Positions 8,959 to 19,835 of a stretch of DNA of 64,000 bases are shown piece by piece. Every line of letters begins with the position of its first letter. Position 1 is the first letter of the stretch. The notes under the pieces were generated by a model that saw nothing but the letters and a program-made list of their open reading frames with translations, was not told where the DNA came from and did no database searches. The position numbers and the translations under genes were made by a program. Origin of the DNA: Prevotella sp. MA2016. Its GTDB lineage: Bacteria; Bacteroidota; Bacteroidia; Bacteroidales; Bacteroidaceae. The stretch covers positions 1 to 64,000 of the forward strand of contig NZ_JHUW01000013.1 in NCBI RefSeq assembly GCF_000619825.1, given 5' to 3'.

Positions 8959-9708
8959 ATGAATATTGGTATCATACTTCAGGCCCGTTTGGGGTCGACA
9001 CGTTTGCCAGGTAAGATTCTTAAAGAGTTCTACGGAGGTAAGACGTTGTTGGAAATAGTGATTAGTAATTTGCAGAAGATTAGTGACACAAAGATTATAG
9101 TTGCCACTTCTGTAAATCCAGATAATGACGAGTTGGAGACGTTTTTAAAAGAACGAGGAATAATAGTTTTTCGAGGCTCTGAAAATGACGTGCTTAGTCG
9201 TTTTATAGAAGCTGCTGATGCTAATAGTCTTGATGGTGTCGTGCGTATATGTTCTGACAATCCGTTCCTGAGTTGGCGAGGCGTTGAAGACCTAATTAAT
9301 AAAGCCAAATGCAGCGATGCAGACTACATTGGTTTTAGAATCAATCATATGCCTTCTATCAAAACCCATTTTGGTTTTTGGGGGGAATATGTCAAACTTG
9401 ATGCTTTGAAACGTGTTAATGCGACTACTGACGATAGTTTAGCCCATGAACATGTGACTATTCATATTTATTCTCATCCAGATGATTATAAGTGTGAATG
9501 GATAGAAGCACCCGAATTCCTTCAAGGAAGAAATGATATCCGTTTGACAGTAGATAATCTTGAGGATTTTGAAAATGCCCAAGAGGTTTATACTACATTA
9601 TTCGAGGCAAATCCCAATTTCGGGCTTGCAGACGTAGTGAAGTATATTGACTCAAATGTTGATTTGCAAAAATCAATGAAAGCGATGATAGAAAATAATC
9701 AAAAGTGA
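8959..9708 (+). CDS. SpsF/NeuA-like cytidylyltransferase
   Basis: This 249-aa nucleotidyltransferase resembles the SpsF/acylneuraminate cytidylyltransferase family (COG1861 type), which attaches CMP to nonulosonic or related acid sugars. The start MNIGIILQARLGSTRLPGK holds the nucleotide-binding signature of the family, and VRICSDNPFLS supplies the next conserved acidic motif. It is shorter and more SpsF-like than classical NeuA. It touches the NeuB-like gene downstream, and a KdsC-like phosphatase follows, so the three probably make a CMP-activated nonulosonate. The sugar itself is not determined by sequence. Confidence 0.85.
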   Translation: MNIGIILQARLGSTRLPGKILKEFYGGKTLLEIVISNLQKISDTKIIVATSVNPDNDELETFLKERGIIVFRGSENDVLSRFIEAADANSLDGVVRICSDNPFLSWRGVEDLINKAKCSDADYIGFRINHMPSIKTHFGFWGEYVKLDALKRVNATTDDSLAHEHVTIHIYSHPDDYKCEWIEAPEFLQGRNDIRLTVDNLEDFENAQEVYTTLFEANPNFGLADVVKYIDSNVDLQKSMKAMIENNQK

Positions 9709-9716
9709 ATAGTGTA

Positions 9717-11281
<1,565 letters not shown>

Positions 11282-11391
11282 TTTCATTTGTACTATGATG
11301 TCCGTTGCTTCTTGGAATGTGCAGGATTATTATTAATCATCTGTTAGAACATCCCAAAACAAAGGATTTGTAATGTGTCTTATAGTAATTT

Positions 11392-12810
11392 ATGTCAAGC
11401 GTAAAAATTATAAAGGACTCTCTTTTTTACGGTCTCGTGCCCAAATTAACTATTTTTATCAGCGTTTTTACACTACCGCTGATAACGCCTTTTCTGACGA
11501 CTTTTGACTATGGTATTTCTGGGGTTTTGGCATCGTATTCGAGTTTTATGATTGCCGTTTTGCCATTGGGATTGCATGTTCATCTAGCAAATAGTTTCTT
11601 TGAACTGCCAAGGCATTACAATTTAGTGTGGGGGAGAGTGCTATATTTGATGTTATTATCATCAATCCTTTTTGGTTTTTTGAACTTTCTTATCTTGTCA
11701 TTGACGTTACCAATACACTTCTCTTTGAAGTTGTTGTTGTTAAGTGTTGTGGGGTCAATACCGGTTTTGTGTACGACTAATTCTGTACTTGCTAACCATT
11801 TGTTCCCTTTATTGCAAAAACCTCAACCTCTTGTACTGACAAATCTTTTAGGATCGGTCGTTAGTCTTGTTCTTTCTTTCGTCCTGATTTATTTTTTTCG
11901 TCTTGGTTATTGGGGGTTGATTGTACCAAATGTTCTTTCTGGACTGATTGTATTCTTTCTTTTTGTTAAGTTCATTTGGATAGATTATAATATAAAGCCT
12001 ATTGTTGATCATAATATTAAGAGAATTGTATGGATGCTGAAAATAGGCCTTCCACTTGTGCCTCATGCCTTGGGATTTGTATTTCTGACTAGTTCTGCAA
12101 GAATTGTGATGAGCCAATTGCATGTGTCATATGATGAGATTGGACTTTTTAGTCATGGGTGTACAATGGGCGATTATGCAGTGATGGTCACTACAGCCTT
12201 GATTACAGCCATATCACCGAACATTCAGCGAGCTTATAGAAGTCATGATTATACCAGATATAGAAAATTGTATTATTTGTGCCAGTCTGTCGCTTTTGTA
12301 ACTTCCATCCTTGTTTGTATTTGGATTCCTGAAATCTATGGTTTCCTTATCAAGAATGTTGAGTTAAGGCAGTCTTCTTCTATTGCTAGTATAATGTGTT
12401 TCTCAAATGTAGTATTTGCTTTCTATGTTTTCCAAAGTACCCCCGTATTTATAGAAAAGGATACATTTCAGTTACTTTGGTTGGTTTTTGTGCCTGGATT
12501 GTTGAATCTTATTTTGTGTTTTGTTGGTATTCCTATCTTCGGTTACCGAGCAGCTATTTATTCTACGATTATTTCATATTGGAGCCAATTGTTTATACCA
12601 TTTATAGTTAGTTATTACCATAAGAATGTAAAAATGTGGTTGGGTAATCTGAAAAAGTTGGTAGTTGTGTTCTTGGTACTGTTATCCGGTTTAATAGGCG
12701 CTCAGTTTGTATCGGGGATTCCTCAGTTATATAAGTTGTTAATTACATTACTTATAGCTATCATATTTTGTCTAGTTTACAAAAAGAAGAAGATGTTTGA
12801 GTTAGTTTAG
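11392..12810 (+). CDS. Wzx-type flippase (oligosaccharide repeat-unit transporter)
   Basis: This 472-aa integral membrane protein has about 12-14 hydrophobic segments along its whole length and the layout of the MATE/Wzx polysaccharide flippase superfamily. It begins KDSLFYGLVPKLTIFISVFTLP, typical of Wzx, where the first helix follows a short amphipathic start. It would move lipid-linked repeat units across the inner membrane. Sequence is AT-rich with many TTA/TTG Leu codons, as in other serotype-specific genes. A 110-bp gap without obvious signals separates it from the HAD gene; the next gene starts 7 bp downstream. Confidence 0.85.
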   Translation: MSSVKIIKDSLFYGLVPKLTIFISVFTLPLITPFLTTFDYGISGVLASYSSFMIAVLPLGLHVHLANSFFELPRHYNLVWGRVLYLMLLSSILFGFLNFLILSLTLPIHFSLKLLLLSVVGSIPVLCTTNSVLANHLFPLLQKPQPLVLTNLLGSVVSLVLSFVLIYFFRLGYWGLIVPNVLSGLIVFFLFVKFIWIDYNIKPIVDHNIKRIVWMLKIGLPLVPHALGFVFLTSSARIVMSQLHVSYDEIGLFSHGCTMGDYAVMVTTALITAISPNIQRAYRSHDYTRYRKLYYLCQSVAFVTSILVCIWIPEIYGFLIKNVELRQSSSIASIMCFSNVVFAFYVFQSTPVFIEKDTFQLLWLVFVPGLLNLILCFVGIPIFGYRAAIYSTIISYWSQLFIPFIVSYYHKNVKMWLGNLKKLVVVFLVLLSGLIGAQFVSGIPQLYKLLITLLIAIIFCLVYKKKKMFELV

Positions 12811-12817
12811 TGTTTTT

Positions 12818-14308
12818 ATGAGTAAAAAATTATATTATAGTGCATGTTCTATTGCGGTACCTCATATAGGTGTCATAATTGATGATATTCTTACAAGTAA
12901 GAAAAGTGGTGATGAAGTTTTTTGGTGTTACTGCCATTGTGCTTTGTCCTCTTGTTTTATGAATCTTAATGGCGCTCCAACTTTCTGTAGTTTTTGTCAT
13001 TCAATGTATCGAAAATACAAAAAGGAGTATGCAAAGGACATAAATATGTTAGCCATTGATAGAGAAAAGTTTAATCATGTAGAGCATCAGTGGCAATTTG
13101 AGAATCTGGATCAAGTTAAAAAGCTTAAGTATAGAGATGTATATGTTGGCGACTCTATATTGTCTTTGTATTTTTCTATTACTAGAGATCTTGATGTGGT
13201 GAGATTTGATGAATTCAAATCTTATGCTTTGCCGCTTGTGGATGAGATTTGTGATTTTGTTGATTATGTGTATGAGTTAATTGATAGAATAAAGCCAGAT
13301 GAAATCATTTCATATAATGGGCGTTTGTTTGAAAATCGCCTGTTTTATGATATTTCTAAGATACTGAAGATTGAGTATACTGCCTTAGAAGTTGTTGGGG
13401 GTATTGTTGAGCCTTATAAAAAACAGACTTTCAAAGGAGATTTACCTCATTCTATTGTTCTGAATACTCGAAGGATTGAAAGTTTGTGGTCTAATTCTCC
13501 TTTGTCGGACGAGCAGAAGAATGAAATTGCATCTTCATTTTATTCACGTCGTCGTGGAGGAGAATTAGTTGCCGATGTCGCTGTATATACTTCCTCGCAA
13601 AAAAGAGGTCTATTGCCATCAGGCTTTGATCAAAGAAAAAAAAATGTTGCAATTTTCAATTCTTCTCAAGATGAGATGGCTGCTCTTGGTGGTGAATGGG
13701 AGCAGGGTAAACTGTTTTCTACTCAGTACGAAGCTATTGAGTATTTGTTGAAGCATACTGATTCATCAATTCATTATTATCTACGAGTTCATCCCAATCT
13801 TCGTGGAGTAAATCATAAAGAACACTTGGATTTGTATAAACTTAAGAGTTATAATAATATTACAATTGTTCCGCCGGAGAGTGATGTTAGTACCTATGCA
13901 CTTCTGGATTCTTGTGAAAAGGTGATAACATTTGGTTCTACAATGGGGGTAGAAGCTACATTTTGGGGAAAGCCATCAATACTGTTAGGACGTTCATTAT
14001 ATGAGAATCTTAATGCTTGTTATACGCCTAAAAATGTCGATGAATTAATCTCTCTGATTGAAAAGGATATTCCTGCTAAAGATCGTTTAGGTGCAATTAA
14101 GTATGCATATTATTTGCTTGATAGGCAATATAAGATTGATAAAAATATCATAGATGTTGATGTTACGTATAAGAAGTGTAGATGGGTTTTCCGTTACGCA
14201 TCTTACCTAAAAATATGTGGCTCACAACTTTTGTATCAACTTGCCTACTGGGTTTATTGTATTATCCTTCCTAAATTTTGTAAAGGAAATGGGCGCTTCC
14301 CATATTAA
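12818..14308 (+). CDS. capsule-synthesis-type glycosyltransferase (GT-B-like) with N-terminal Cys cluster
   Basis: This 496-aa soluble protein most resembles GT-B-like capsule synthesis glycosyltransferases. The C-terminal half has YYLRVHPNL and then VITFGSTMGVEATFWGKPSI, the nucleotide-sugar side signature seen in the Capsule_synth/KpsS type. The N-terminal 60 residues contain a cluster of seven cysteines (C10, C37, C39, C41, C46, C57, C60) in the pattern CxCxCxxxxC...NxxGxxxxCxxC, which could bind a metal. The C-terminus ends in hydrophobic helices that may attach it to the membrane. The gene is strongly AT-rich. The donor and acceptor are unknown. Confidence 0.65.
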   Translation: MSKKLYYSACSIAVPHIGVIIDDILTSKKSGDEVFWCYCHCALSSCFMNLNGAPTFCSFCHSMYRKYKKEYAKDINMLAIDREKFNHVEHQWQFENLDQVKKLKYRDVYVGDSILSLYFSITRDLDVVRFDEFKSYALPLVDEICDFVDYVYELIDRIKPDEIISYNGRLFENRLFYDISKILKIEYTALEVVGGIVEPYKKQTFKGDLPHSIVLNTRRIESLWSNSPLSDEQKNEIASSFYSRRRGGELVADVAVYTSSQKRGLLPSGFDQRKKNVAIFNSSQDEMAALGGEWEQGKLFSTQYEAIEYLLKHTDSSIHYYLRVHPNLRGVNHKEHLDLYKLKSYNNITIVPPESDVSTYALLDSCEKVITFGSTMGVEATFWGKPSILLGRSLYENLNACYTPKNVDELISLIEKDIPAKDRLGAIKYAYYLLDRQYKIDKNIIDVDVTYKKCRWVFRYASYLKICGSQLLYQLAYWVYCIILPKFCKGNGRFPY

Positions 14309-14324
14309 TAGATTACCAATTTGA

Positions 14325-15323
14325 ATGATGACTTCTTTGATTTCCATAATTGTTCCCGTATATAAGGTTGAAGCGTATCTTGACGAGTGTGTTCAGTCAC
14401 TTGTAGATCAGACTTATGCGAATCTGGAGATAATCTTAGTGGATGATGGTTCGCCAGACCGATGCCCTCAGATGTGTGATGAGTGGGGGCGAAGAGATTC
14501 CCGTATTAAGGTGATACACAAACCAAATGGTGGCCTCAGTTCGGCGCGCAATGCAGGTCTGGACGTCGCTCAAGGAGATTATATCAGTTTTATTGATAGT
14601 GATGACTATGTTGACCGTTTGATGTACGAGAAACTATATGAGGGAATAAATAAGTATCCTAATGTTGACATATGTTCAATTAAGTTTCTTAGGCTTACAG
14701 ATGGTTATGTTGAACCTTATAATAAGATGTGGGATAAAAAAGAAGAGGTTTTGGTGAAAAGTGAAGATTTCGGTGTGTTCACCATCCTTCAGAAATCTTG
14801 TCATGCGTCAACAAATAAATTATATCGGTCATATTTGCTTAAGGATGTTCGCTTTCGCGTTGGCAAAACTAATGAGGATACCCTTTTTATGTATGATTTG
14901 TCGAAAGTTATAGAAAGTAAGCACGTTAATATGTTGGAATTGCCTTATTATGCATATTATTATCGTATGCATGAAGGTAGTATATGTAACAGTATAAGTG
15001 CTCCTTTGGAAATATCATATATAGAAAATTTGAATCAGATATATAATGAGTCAAATAGTGCCCGGATAAGGAATGCTGTCTTACACATGAAAAATCGTTC
15101 AATTTTTTTCTTGTGTTCCTCACTTGCCCAACCTGAAATGAAAGAACTGTATAAGTTGTATTTTGAGGATTATAGATCAAAATTGAAGAATGTATTCTAT
15201 TCTGATATTAAGGAGCCGGAGTATGATTCTCCTAATCTTAAGTATGTTTTCGCAATGATTAAGTATGCTCCTTGTCTTTATAGATTGTTGTGCAAAATTA
15301 GAAAAACCTCAGATGGTATTTAA
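14325..15323 (+). CDS. GT2-family glycosyltransferase
   Basis: This 332-aa GT-A fold enzyme of family GT2 starts with SLISIIVPVYKVEAYLDEC, continues with ILVDDGSPDRCPQ and GGLSSARNAGL, and has the metal-binding DxD in FIDSDDYVD near residue 97. The C-terminal part is variable and would bind the acceptor. It should add one residue of the repeat unit on the cytoplasmic face. Its last codons overlap the start of the MBOAT gene by 11 bp. Confidence 0.92.
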   Translation: MMTSLISIIVPVYKVEAYLDECVQSLVDQTYANLEIILVDDGSPDRCPQMCDEWGRRDSRIKVIHKPNGGLSSARNAGLDVAQGDYISFIDSDDYVDRLMYEKLYEGINKYPNVDICSIKFLRLTDGYVEPYNKMWDKKEEVLVKSEDFGVFTILQKSCHASTNKLYRSYLLKDVRFRVGKTNEDTLFMYDLSKVIESKHVNMLELPYYAYYYRMHEGSICNSISAPLEISYIENLNQIYNESNSARIRNAVLHMKNRSIFFLCSSLAQPEMKELYKLYFEDYRSKLKNVFYSDIKEPEYDSPNLKYVFAMIKYAPCLYRLLCKIRKTSDGI

Positions 15324-16776
15324 TTCATTTTCTTTTTGGATTGTTTTTCCCTTCATCTTTGGGTTATACTGGCTGATTCCTGTTAAGTATAACCACTGGC
15401 GTAAGCTGTTTCTTGTCATTGTGAGCTATCTGCTTTATATGAACTGGAAACCAGCCTTTGCCTTGGTGCTTCTTGGTGTTACTCTTGTGACATACTGGGG
15501 AGGCCAAGTTTTACAAAGTGAAGGTTTTACGGTTCAAAATGTTCAAGAATCTGAGCGTTTAAAGAGAAATAGGTTAGTTTGGCTGTTTGCGATATTGGGG
15601 CTACAACCATTATTGGCTTTCAAATACTATAATTTCTTAAATGATAGTTTAACAGAAGGGCTTGCTTCAATAGGTTTGAAGTTTGCAATGCCAGGGCTGA
15701 ATTGGGCAGTCCCTATAGGTATTTCTTTCTTTACTTTCCAGGCTGTTGGCTATATGCTGGATGTGTATCACGGAAGGGTGAAAGCAGAAAAGAATCTGTT
15801 GGACTATATATTGTTCGTTTCATTCTTTCCTCAGATAACGTCAGGCCCCATCAGTACAGCAAAAGAATTGATGCCGCAGATTAAGGTTTCGCACTCGTTC
15901 TCATACGAGCAGGGGAGAGACGGATTGAAACTGTTGCTATGGGGCATGTTTGTGAAAGTGGTTATTGCAGATAGGGTTGGAATGTTGGTGGATACTGTAT
16001 ATGGGAACTACCAATTCTATTCGGGAAATATATGCATGCTAGCCAGTTTCTTCTATACAATACAGATTTACTGTGACTTCGCTGGCTACTCCTGGATGGC
16101 AATAGGTATTGCCAAGACATTGGGTTTTGATTTAATCAACAATTTCCGTCAGCCATACTTCGCTACAAGTATTACTGATTTTTGGAAACGTTGGCATATT
16201 TCATTAACCCGTTGGTTAACTACTCATGTGTATATTGGATTAGGAGGAAACCGTTGTTCAAAACTTAGGCTGTATTGGAATATTATGGTAACATTTCTGG
16301 TGAGTGGGCTTTGGCATGGCGCAAACTGGACGTTCGTGTTCTGGGGCTTCATACATGGAATTTTACAAATTATCGAAAAGATTTTAGGAATAGATCCTAA
16401 AGGAAGATATTCTGATACTCGATTTATAAAGAGTCTGTCCTTGGTGCGAGTCCTTGTCACATTCATATTGGTGAATATAGCTTGGATTTTCTTTAGAATG
16501 CCAACTATCGGTGATGCTTTTGATGTGATAGGTAAAATGGTTCATGATAGAGGCTCTTTGAATATTGTGGATATATATACTGGATCCGCCCCTGTATTTA
16601 TTGTGATAGTAGGCATTCTCTTATTAGTATTACACGATCTTGTTAAAGAATGTGGTTTAAAGTGGTCCTTCTTGAGAAAACCTGTATTTCAATGGTGCTG
16701 GTTTATTATTCTTTTTATATTAATTATGGCTACAGGTGTTTTGGATGGAGGCCAGTTTATCTATGCTAGTTTTTAA
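15313..16776 (+). CDS. MBOAT-family O-acyltransferase (AlgI/DltB-like)
   Basis: This 487-aa membrane-bound O-acyltransferase has about 10-12 TM segments. Family signs are SFFTFQAVGYMLDVY, FVSFFPQITSGPI, the region around NNFRQPYFATSITDFWKRW, and the catalytic His335 in SGLWHGANW. It would pass an acetyl (acyl) group across the inner membrane for polysaccharide modification. ATG 15313 is chosen because it gives the usual short hydrophilic N-terminus; upstream in-frame codons lie inside the GT2 gene. It is followed after 3 bp by an SGNH-like protein, the usual partner that places the acyl group on the sugar. Confidence 0.9.
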   Translation: MVFNSFSFWIVFPFIFGLYWLIPVKYNHWRKLFLVIVSYLLYMNWKPAFALVLLGVTLVTYWGGQVLQSEGFTVQNVQESERLKRNRLVWLFAILGLQPLLAFKYYNFLNDSLTEGLASIGLKFAMPGLNWAVPIGISFFTFQAVGYMLDVYHGRVKAEKNLLDYILFVSFFPQITSGPISTAKELMPQIKVSHSFSYEQGRDGLKLLLWGMFVKVVIADRVGMLVDTVYGNYQFYSGNICMLASFFYTIQIYCDFAGYSWMAIGIAKTLGFDLINNFRQPYFATSITDFWKRWHISLTRWLTTHVYIGLGGNRCSKLRLYWNIMVTFLVSGLWHGANWTFVFWGFIHGILQIIEKILGIDPKGRYSDTRFIKSLSLVRVLVTFILVNIAWIFFRMPTIGDAFDVIGKMVHDRGSLNIVDIYTGSAPVFIVIVGILLLVLHDLVKECGLKWSFLRKPVFQWCWFIILFILIMATGVLDGGQFIYASF

Positions 16777-16779
16777 GCT

Positions 16780-17691
16780 ATGAAGAAGTATATTATTAGA
16801 ATAATTGTTTTCTTTGTGGCTGTTGCCTTAATTGATATCATCTTCGGTAAGTGCTTTGATTATATGTATGATCATTCCAAAAGCGGAGATGCACGTAAGA
16901 TTAACTATGCTATTAAGGAATGTAATGCCGATGTCTTAATTATGGGCTCGTCAAGGGCGCATCATCATTATAACCCTCAGATATTGTCAGATTCTTTAGG
17001 TTTATCTTGCTTCAATTTGGGCATGGATGGTAGTGGCATTATACTGATGGATGGTTTCTATCGATTAATAACGCAGAGATATATACCCAAATACATCATT
17101 TACGATTTGACGCCATTATTTGATTTGTATCAATATTCTGCTGATGTTAACAATACAAGGTATTTGGCTCAATTGAAGCCCTATTATCGTGAAGATTGTT
17201 TAAAACAGCTTTATGCTGATGTTGATGGTCTTGAAAGGATGAAACTGTATTCAGGATTTTACAGATATAATACTACGTGTTTACACCTGTTCCGTTCCTT
17301 TTTTGGGCATGAAACATTTGATGGTGATGGGTATTTGCCGTTAGATGAGGTTATGAAAGATGCTAAGTCAGTTGATAGTAGCACCGACAATGAGATTGAT
17401 ACTGTAAAGATTAAATATTTGAAACAATTTATACGAGATTGTAAAGAGAATAAAACGCAATTGATTTTTGTTGTGTCTCCTAGATTTGGGGTCACAAACA
17501 GTCTTTGGTTGCAACCCGGTTTTGATATAATTTCCCGAGAGGGTGGTTGCAAAATCCTTAACTACTATTGTGCGTATGAATTTGCGTCAAATAATGAGTA
17601 TTTTAGAGATTCTTTTCATATGAATAGAGAGGGAGCAGATAACTTTACTAAAAAGATTGCTCATTTGATAAAAAAGATAATAGAGAATTGA
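16780..17691 (+). CDS. SGNH-like putative polysaccharide O-acetyltransferase partner
   Basis: This 303-aa protein has one N-terminal TM/signal anchor (about residues 5-23) and a periplasmic domain with SGNH/AlgX-type motifs. IMGSSRAHHHY near residue 57 would supply the Ser, and Asp277 with His280 in FRDSFHMN would be the C-terminal DxxH dyad. This arrangement parallels DltD/AlgJ/PatB-like partners of MBOAT proteins. The adjoining MBOAT gene, 3 bp upstream, supports a role in O-acetylating the surface polysaccharide. No lipase-type export signal suggests degradation instead. Fold assignment is by motif only. Confidence 0.72.
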   Translation: MKKYIIRIIVFFVAVALIDIIFGKCFDYMYDHSKSGDARKINYAIKECNADVLIMGSSRAHHHYNPQILSDSLGLSCFNLGMDGSGIILMDGFYRLITQRYIPKYIIYDLTPLFDLYQYSADVNNTRYLAQLKPYYREDCLKQLYADVDGLERMKLYSGFYRYNTTCLHLFRSFFGHETFDGDGYLPLDEVMKDAKSVDSSTDNEIDTVKIKYLKQFIRDCKENKTQLIFVVSPRFGVTNSLWLQPGFDIISREGGCKILNYYCAYEFASNNEYFRDSFHMNREGADNFTKKIAHLIKKIIEN

Positions 17692-17733
17692 ATTAATTGT
17701 AATACAAAAACGTTTGTATAATTTGTGATAAAG

Positions 17734-18840
17734 ATGAATAACCCCAAGATAATAGCTTTATATTTACCGCAATTCCATCCTTTTCCCGAAAATGACGTAT
17801 GGTGGGGGAAAGGTTTTACAGAATGGACAAATGTAACCAAAGCAAAACCTCTGTTTAGAGGGCATTATCAACCTAAATTGCCAGCAGACTTGGGCTTTTA
17901 TGACCTTAGAGTGTCAGAGGTCCGAGAGGAACAAGCTTTATTAGCGAAAGAGGCTGGAATTTATGGTTTCTGTTATTGGCATTATTGGTTTGAAGGGCAT
18001 GAGTTGATGGAGCGTCCTTTTTGGGAAGTTGTTAATAGCGGGAAGCCTGATTTTCCCTTCTGTATAGGTTGGGCTAATGAAACCTGGAAATCTAAAATGT
18101 GGAATAAGGACGGTTCGTTGGGAGCTGGTACTAAAACACTAATAGAACAAACTTATAGTGAGGAAGATGATGTGGCCCATTTCAATGCTTTGCTGAAAGC
18201 ATTTAAGGATTCTAGGTATATTTTGGTTGACGGAGCTCCATTGGTGTTTGTGCACAGGGCTTCTGATTTACCTGAGCATACCATAAGGATATGGAATGAA
18301 CTGGCAAGGGAGAATGGTTTTCCTGGCATACACTTTGTTGGTAGAATTACTTTGCTGGAAAACTATGAGCAATCAAAAGAATTGCTTCTTAAAAGAGGTT
18401 TCAATGCTGTCACGGTTTCAAGATTGGGCTCTTCTGCTTTGAAAGAGTCTTTTTGCGATAAGATACTGAGGAAAATTTGGCAGGTCTTAAGATATAAAGG
18501 TTGTACTCATTTGATTTCATATAGTCAGGAAATTAAAACACTTTGTGATCCGGAGTTTGATTCGAATGAAGATGTATATCCGGCTATTTATCCCAATTGG
18601 GACCATAGTCCACGAAGTGGAAGAAATGGTTTTATTATAGTTGATAGTACTCCGGATTTGTTTGAAAAGCATGTTGCTCAGGTTTTGGATGAGGTTAAGA
18701 GTAAAGAGCCTGAGCATCAGATAGTTTTTATCAAATCTTGGAACGAATGGGGAGAGGGTAATTATATGGAGCCAGATTTGAAATATGGTAAGGGCTATTT
18801 GGAAGCGCTTTCACGGCAGATTGAAAAAAGTAAGGTATGA
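17734..18840 (+). CDS. WbsX-like (glycoside hydrolase family 99-like) protein
   Basis: This 368-aa protein belongs to the WbsX/GH99-like family found in O-antigen and capsule loci. Marker sequences are ALYLPQFHPFPEND, WWGKGFTEWTNV, LPADLGFYDLR, GFCYWHYWF, FPFCIGWANETW and, near the end, SWNEWGEGNYMEPD. It has no signal peptide, so it acts in the cytoplasm. The family is often listed as a glycosyltransferase-like or hydrolase-like protein, but its reaction is not established. ATG 17734 is preferred to a GTG at 17725. The next gene overlaps by 4 bp (ATGA). Confidence 0.85.
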   Translation: MNNPKIIALYLPQFHPFPENDVWWGKGFTEWTNVTKAKPLFRGHYQPKLPADLGFYDLRVSEVREEQALLAKEAGIYGFCYWHYWFEGHELMERPFWEVVNSGKPDFPFCIGWANETWKSKMWNKDGSLGAGTKTLIEQTYSEEDDVAHFNALLKAFKDSRYILVDGAPLVFVHRASDLPEHTIRIWNELARENGFPGIHFVGRITLLENYEQSKELLLKRGFNAVTVSRLGSSALKESFCDKILRKIWQVLRYKGCTHLISYSQEIKTLCDPEFDSNEDVYPAIYPNWDHSPRSGRNGFIIVDSTPDLFEKHVAQVLDEVKSKEPEHQIVFIKSWNEWGEGNYMEPDLKYGKGYLEALSRQIEKSKV

Positions 18841-19832
18841 ATAGAAAATATCATGTGAGTTTAATTTTTCGCATGAAAAATGCTGATTATAGTATAGAAA
18901 AGGTTTTTAAACCTTTACAACCTATTTTTGATAAGCATTTTGTTGTTGATGATTGTTATGTGCCTTACTATAAGGTTTCATTATGGTCGATTATTTCTAA
19001 TATGTGGTTTGCCTTTTGTCATAGAAAGGATATAAACCATATTACGGGGGTAATGCATTATTGCGCTTTACTATTGCCGAAAAAGAATACCATTATCACC
19101 ATACATGACATCAATCTTCCTGGAGCAGGACTGAAAAGGAAAATCCTGATGTGGCTGTTTGTGCAGCTTCCTGTAAAAAGGGCTAAATATATAACATGTA
19201 TAACAGAGGCTACAAAACGCGAACTTTTGGATGAATGTCCTAAAGCATCGGATAAGGTGTTAGTTATATATAACCCAATATCTCCAGAACTCAAATATAG
19301 CAAGAAAGAATTTGATGTAGAAAATCCTCGAATCCTGCATATTGGTACTCGTGCGAATAAGAATCTTGAGAGAGTTATTGAAGCATTGAATGGTGTGAAA
19401 TGCTGTTTGGTTATTGTCGGACAATTAAGTAATATTCAAAAGTCGTTACTGAAAGCAAATCACATTAATTATATAAACAAGTTCAGACTTACAGATCAGG
19501 AAATTTTAAGCGAATATGTTTCTTGTGATATAGTGTCCTTTCCTTCTTTGTATGAAGGTTTTGGTATGCCAATCATTGAAGGGCAGGCTATAGGTAGGCC
19601 TGTTTTGACGTCTCATCTGGCGCCAATGACAGAGATATCTGGTGACGCAGTGTTATATGTAGATCCTAAGAGCGTGAATTCAATACGTCAGGGATTCCTG
19701 GAAATAATAAGGAATGAGAGCCTCAGGAAGGATATAGTGGCTAATGGACTGAATAATGTGAAACGTTTCGATGCCGACGTCATTGCAAAGAAGTATATGG
19801 CCTTGTACAATATAATATTATCTAAAAAGTAG
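18837..19832 (+). CDS. GT4-family glycosyltransferase
   Basis: This 331-aa GT-B enzyme has a GT4-type C-terminal domain: ILHIGTRANKNLERVIEAL begins the donor-binding half, and the EX7E-type signature is seen in YEGFGMPIIEGQAIG. It is somewhat shorter than average (about 350-400 aa) in the N-terminal domain. It overlaps the WbsX-like gene by 4 bp and is followed by the Wzy gene after 3 bp. It probably adds one residue of the repeat unit; the linkage is unknown. Confidence 0.9.
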   Translation: MNRKYHVSLIFRMKNADYSIEKVFKPLQPIFDKHFVVDDCYVPYYKVSLWSIISNMWFAFCHRKDINHITGVMHYCALLLPKKNTIITIHDINLPGAGLKRKILMWLFVQLPVKRAKYITCITEATKRELLDECPKASDKVLVIYNPISPELKYSKKEFDVENPRILHIGTRANKNLERVIEALNGVKCCLVIVGQLSNIQKSLLKANHINYINKFRLTDQEILSEYVSCDIVSFPSLYEGFGMPIIEGQAIGRPVLTSHLAPMTEISGDAVLYVDPKSVNSIRQGFLEIIRNESLRKDIVANGLNNVKRFDADVIAKKYMALYNIILSKK

Positions 19833-19835
19833 CCC

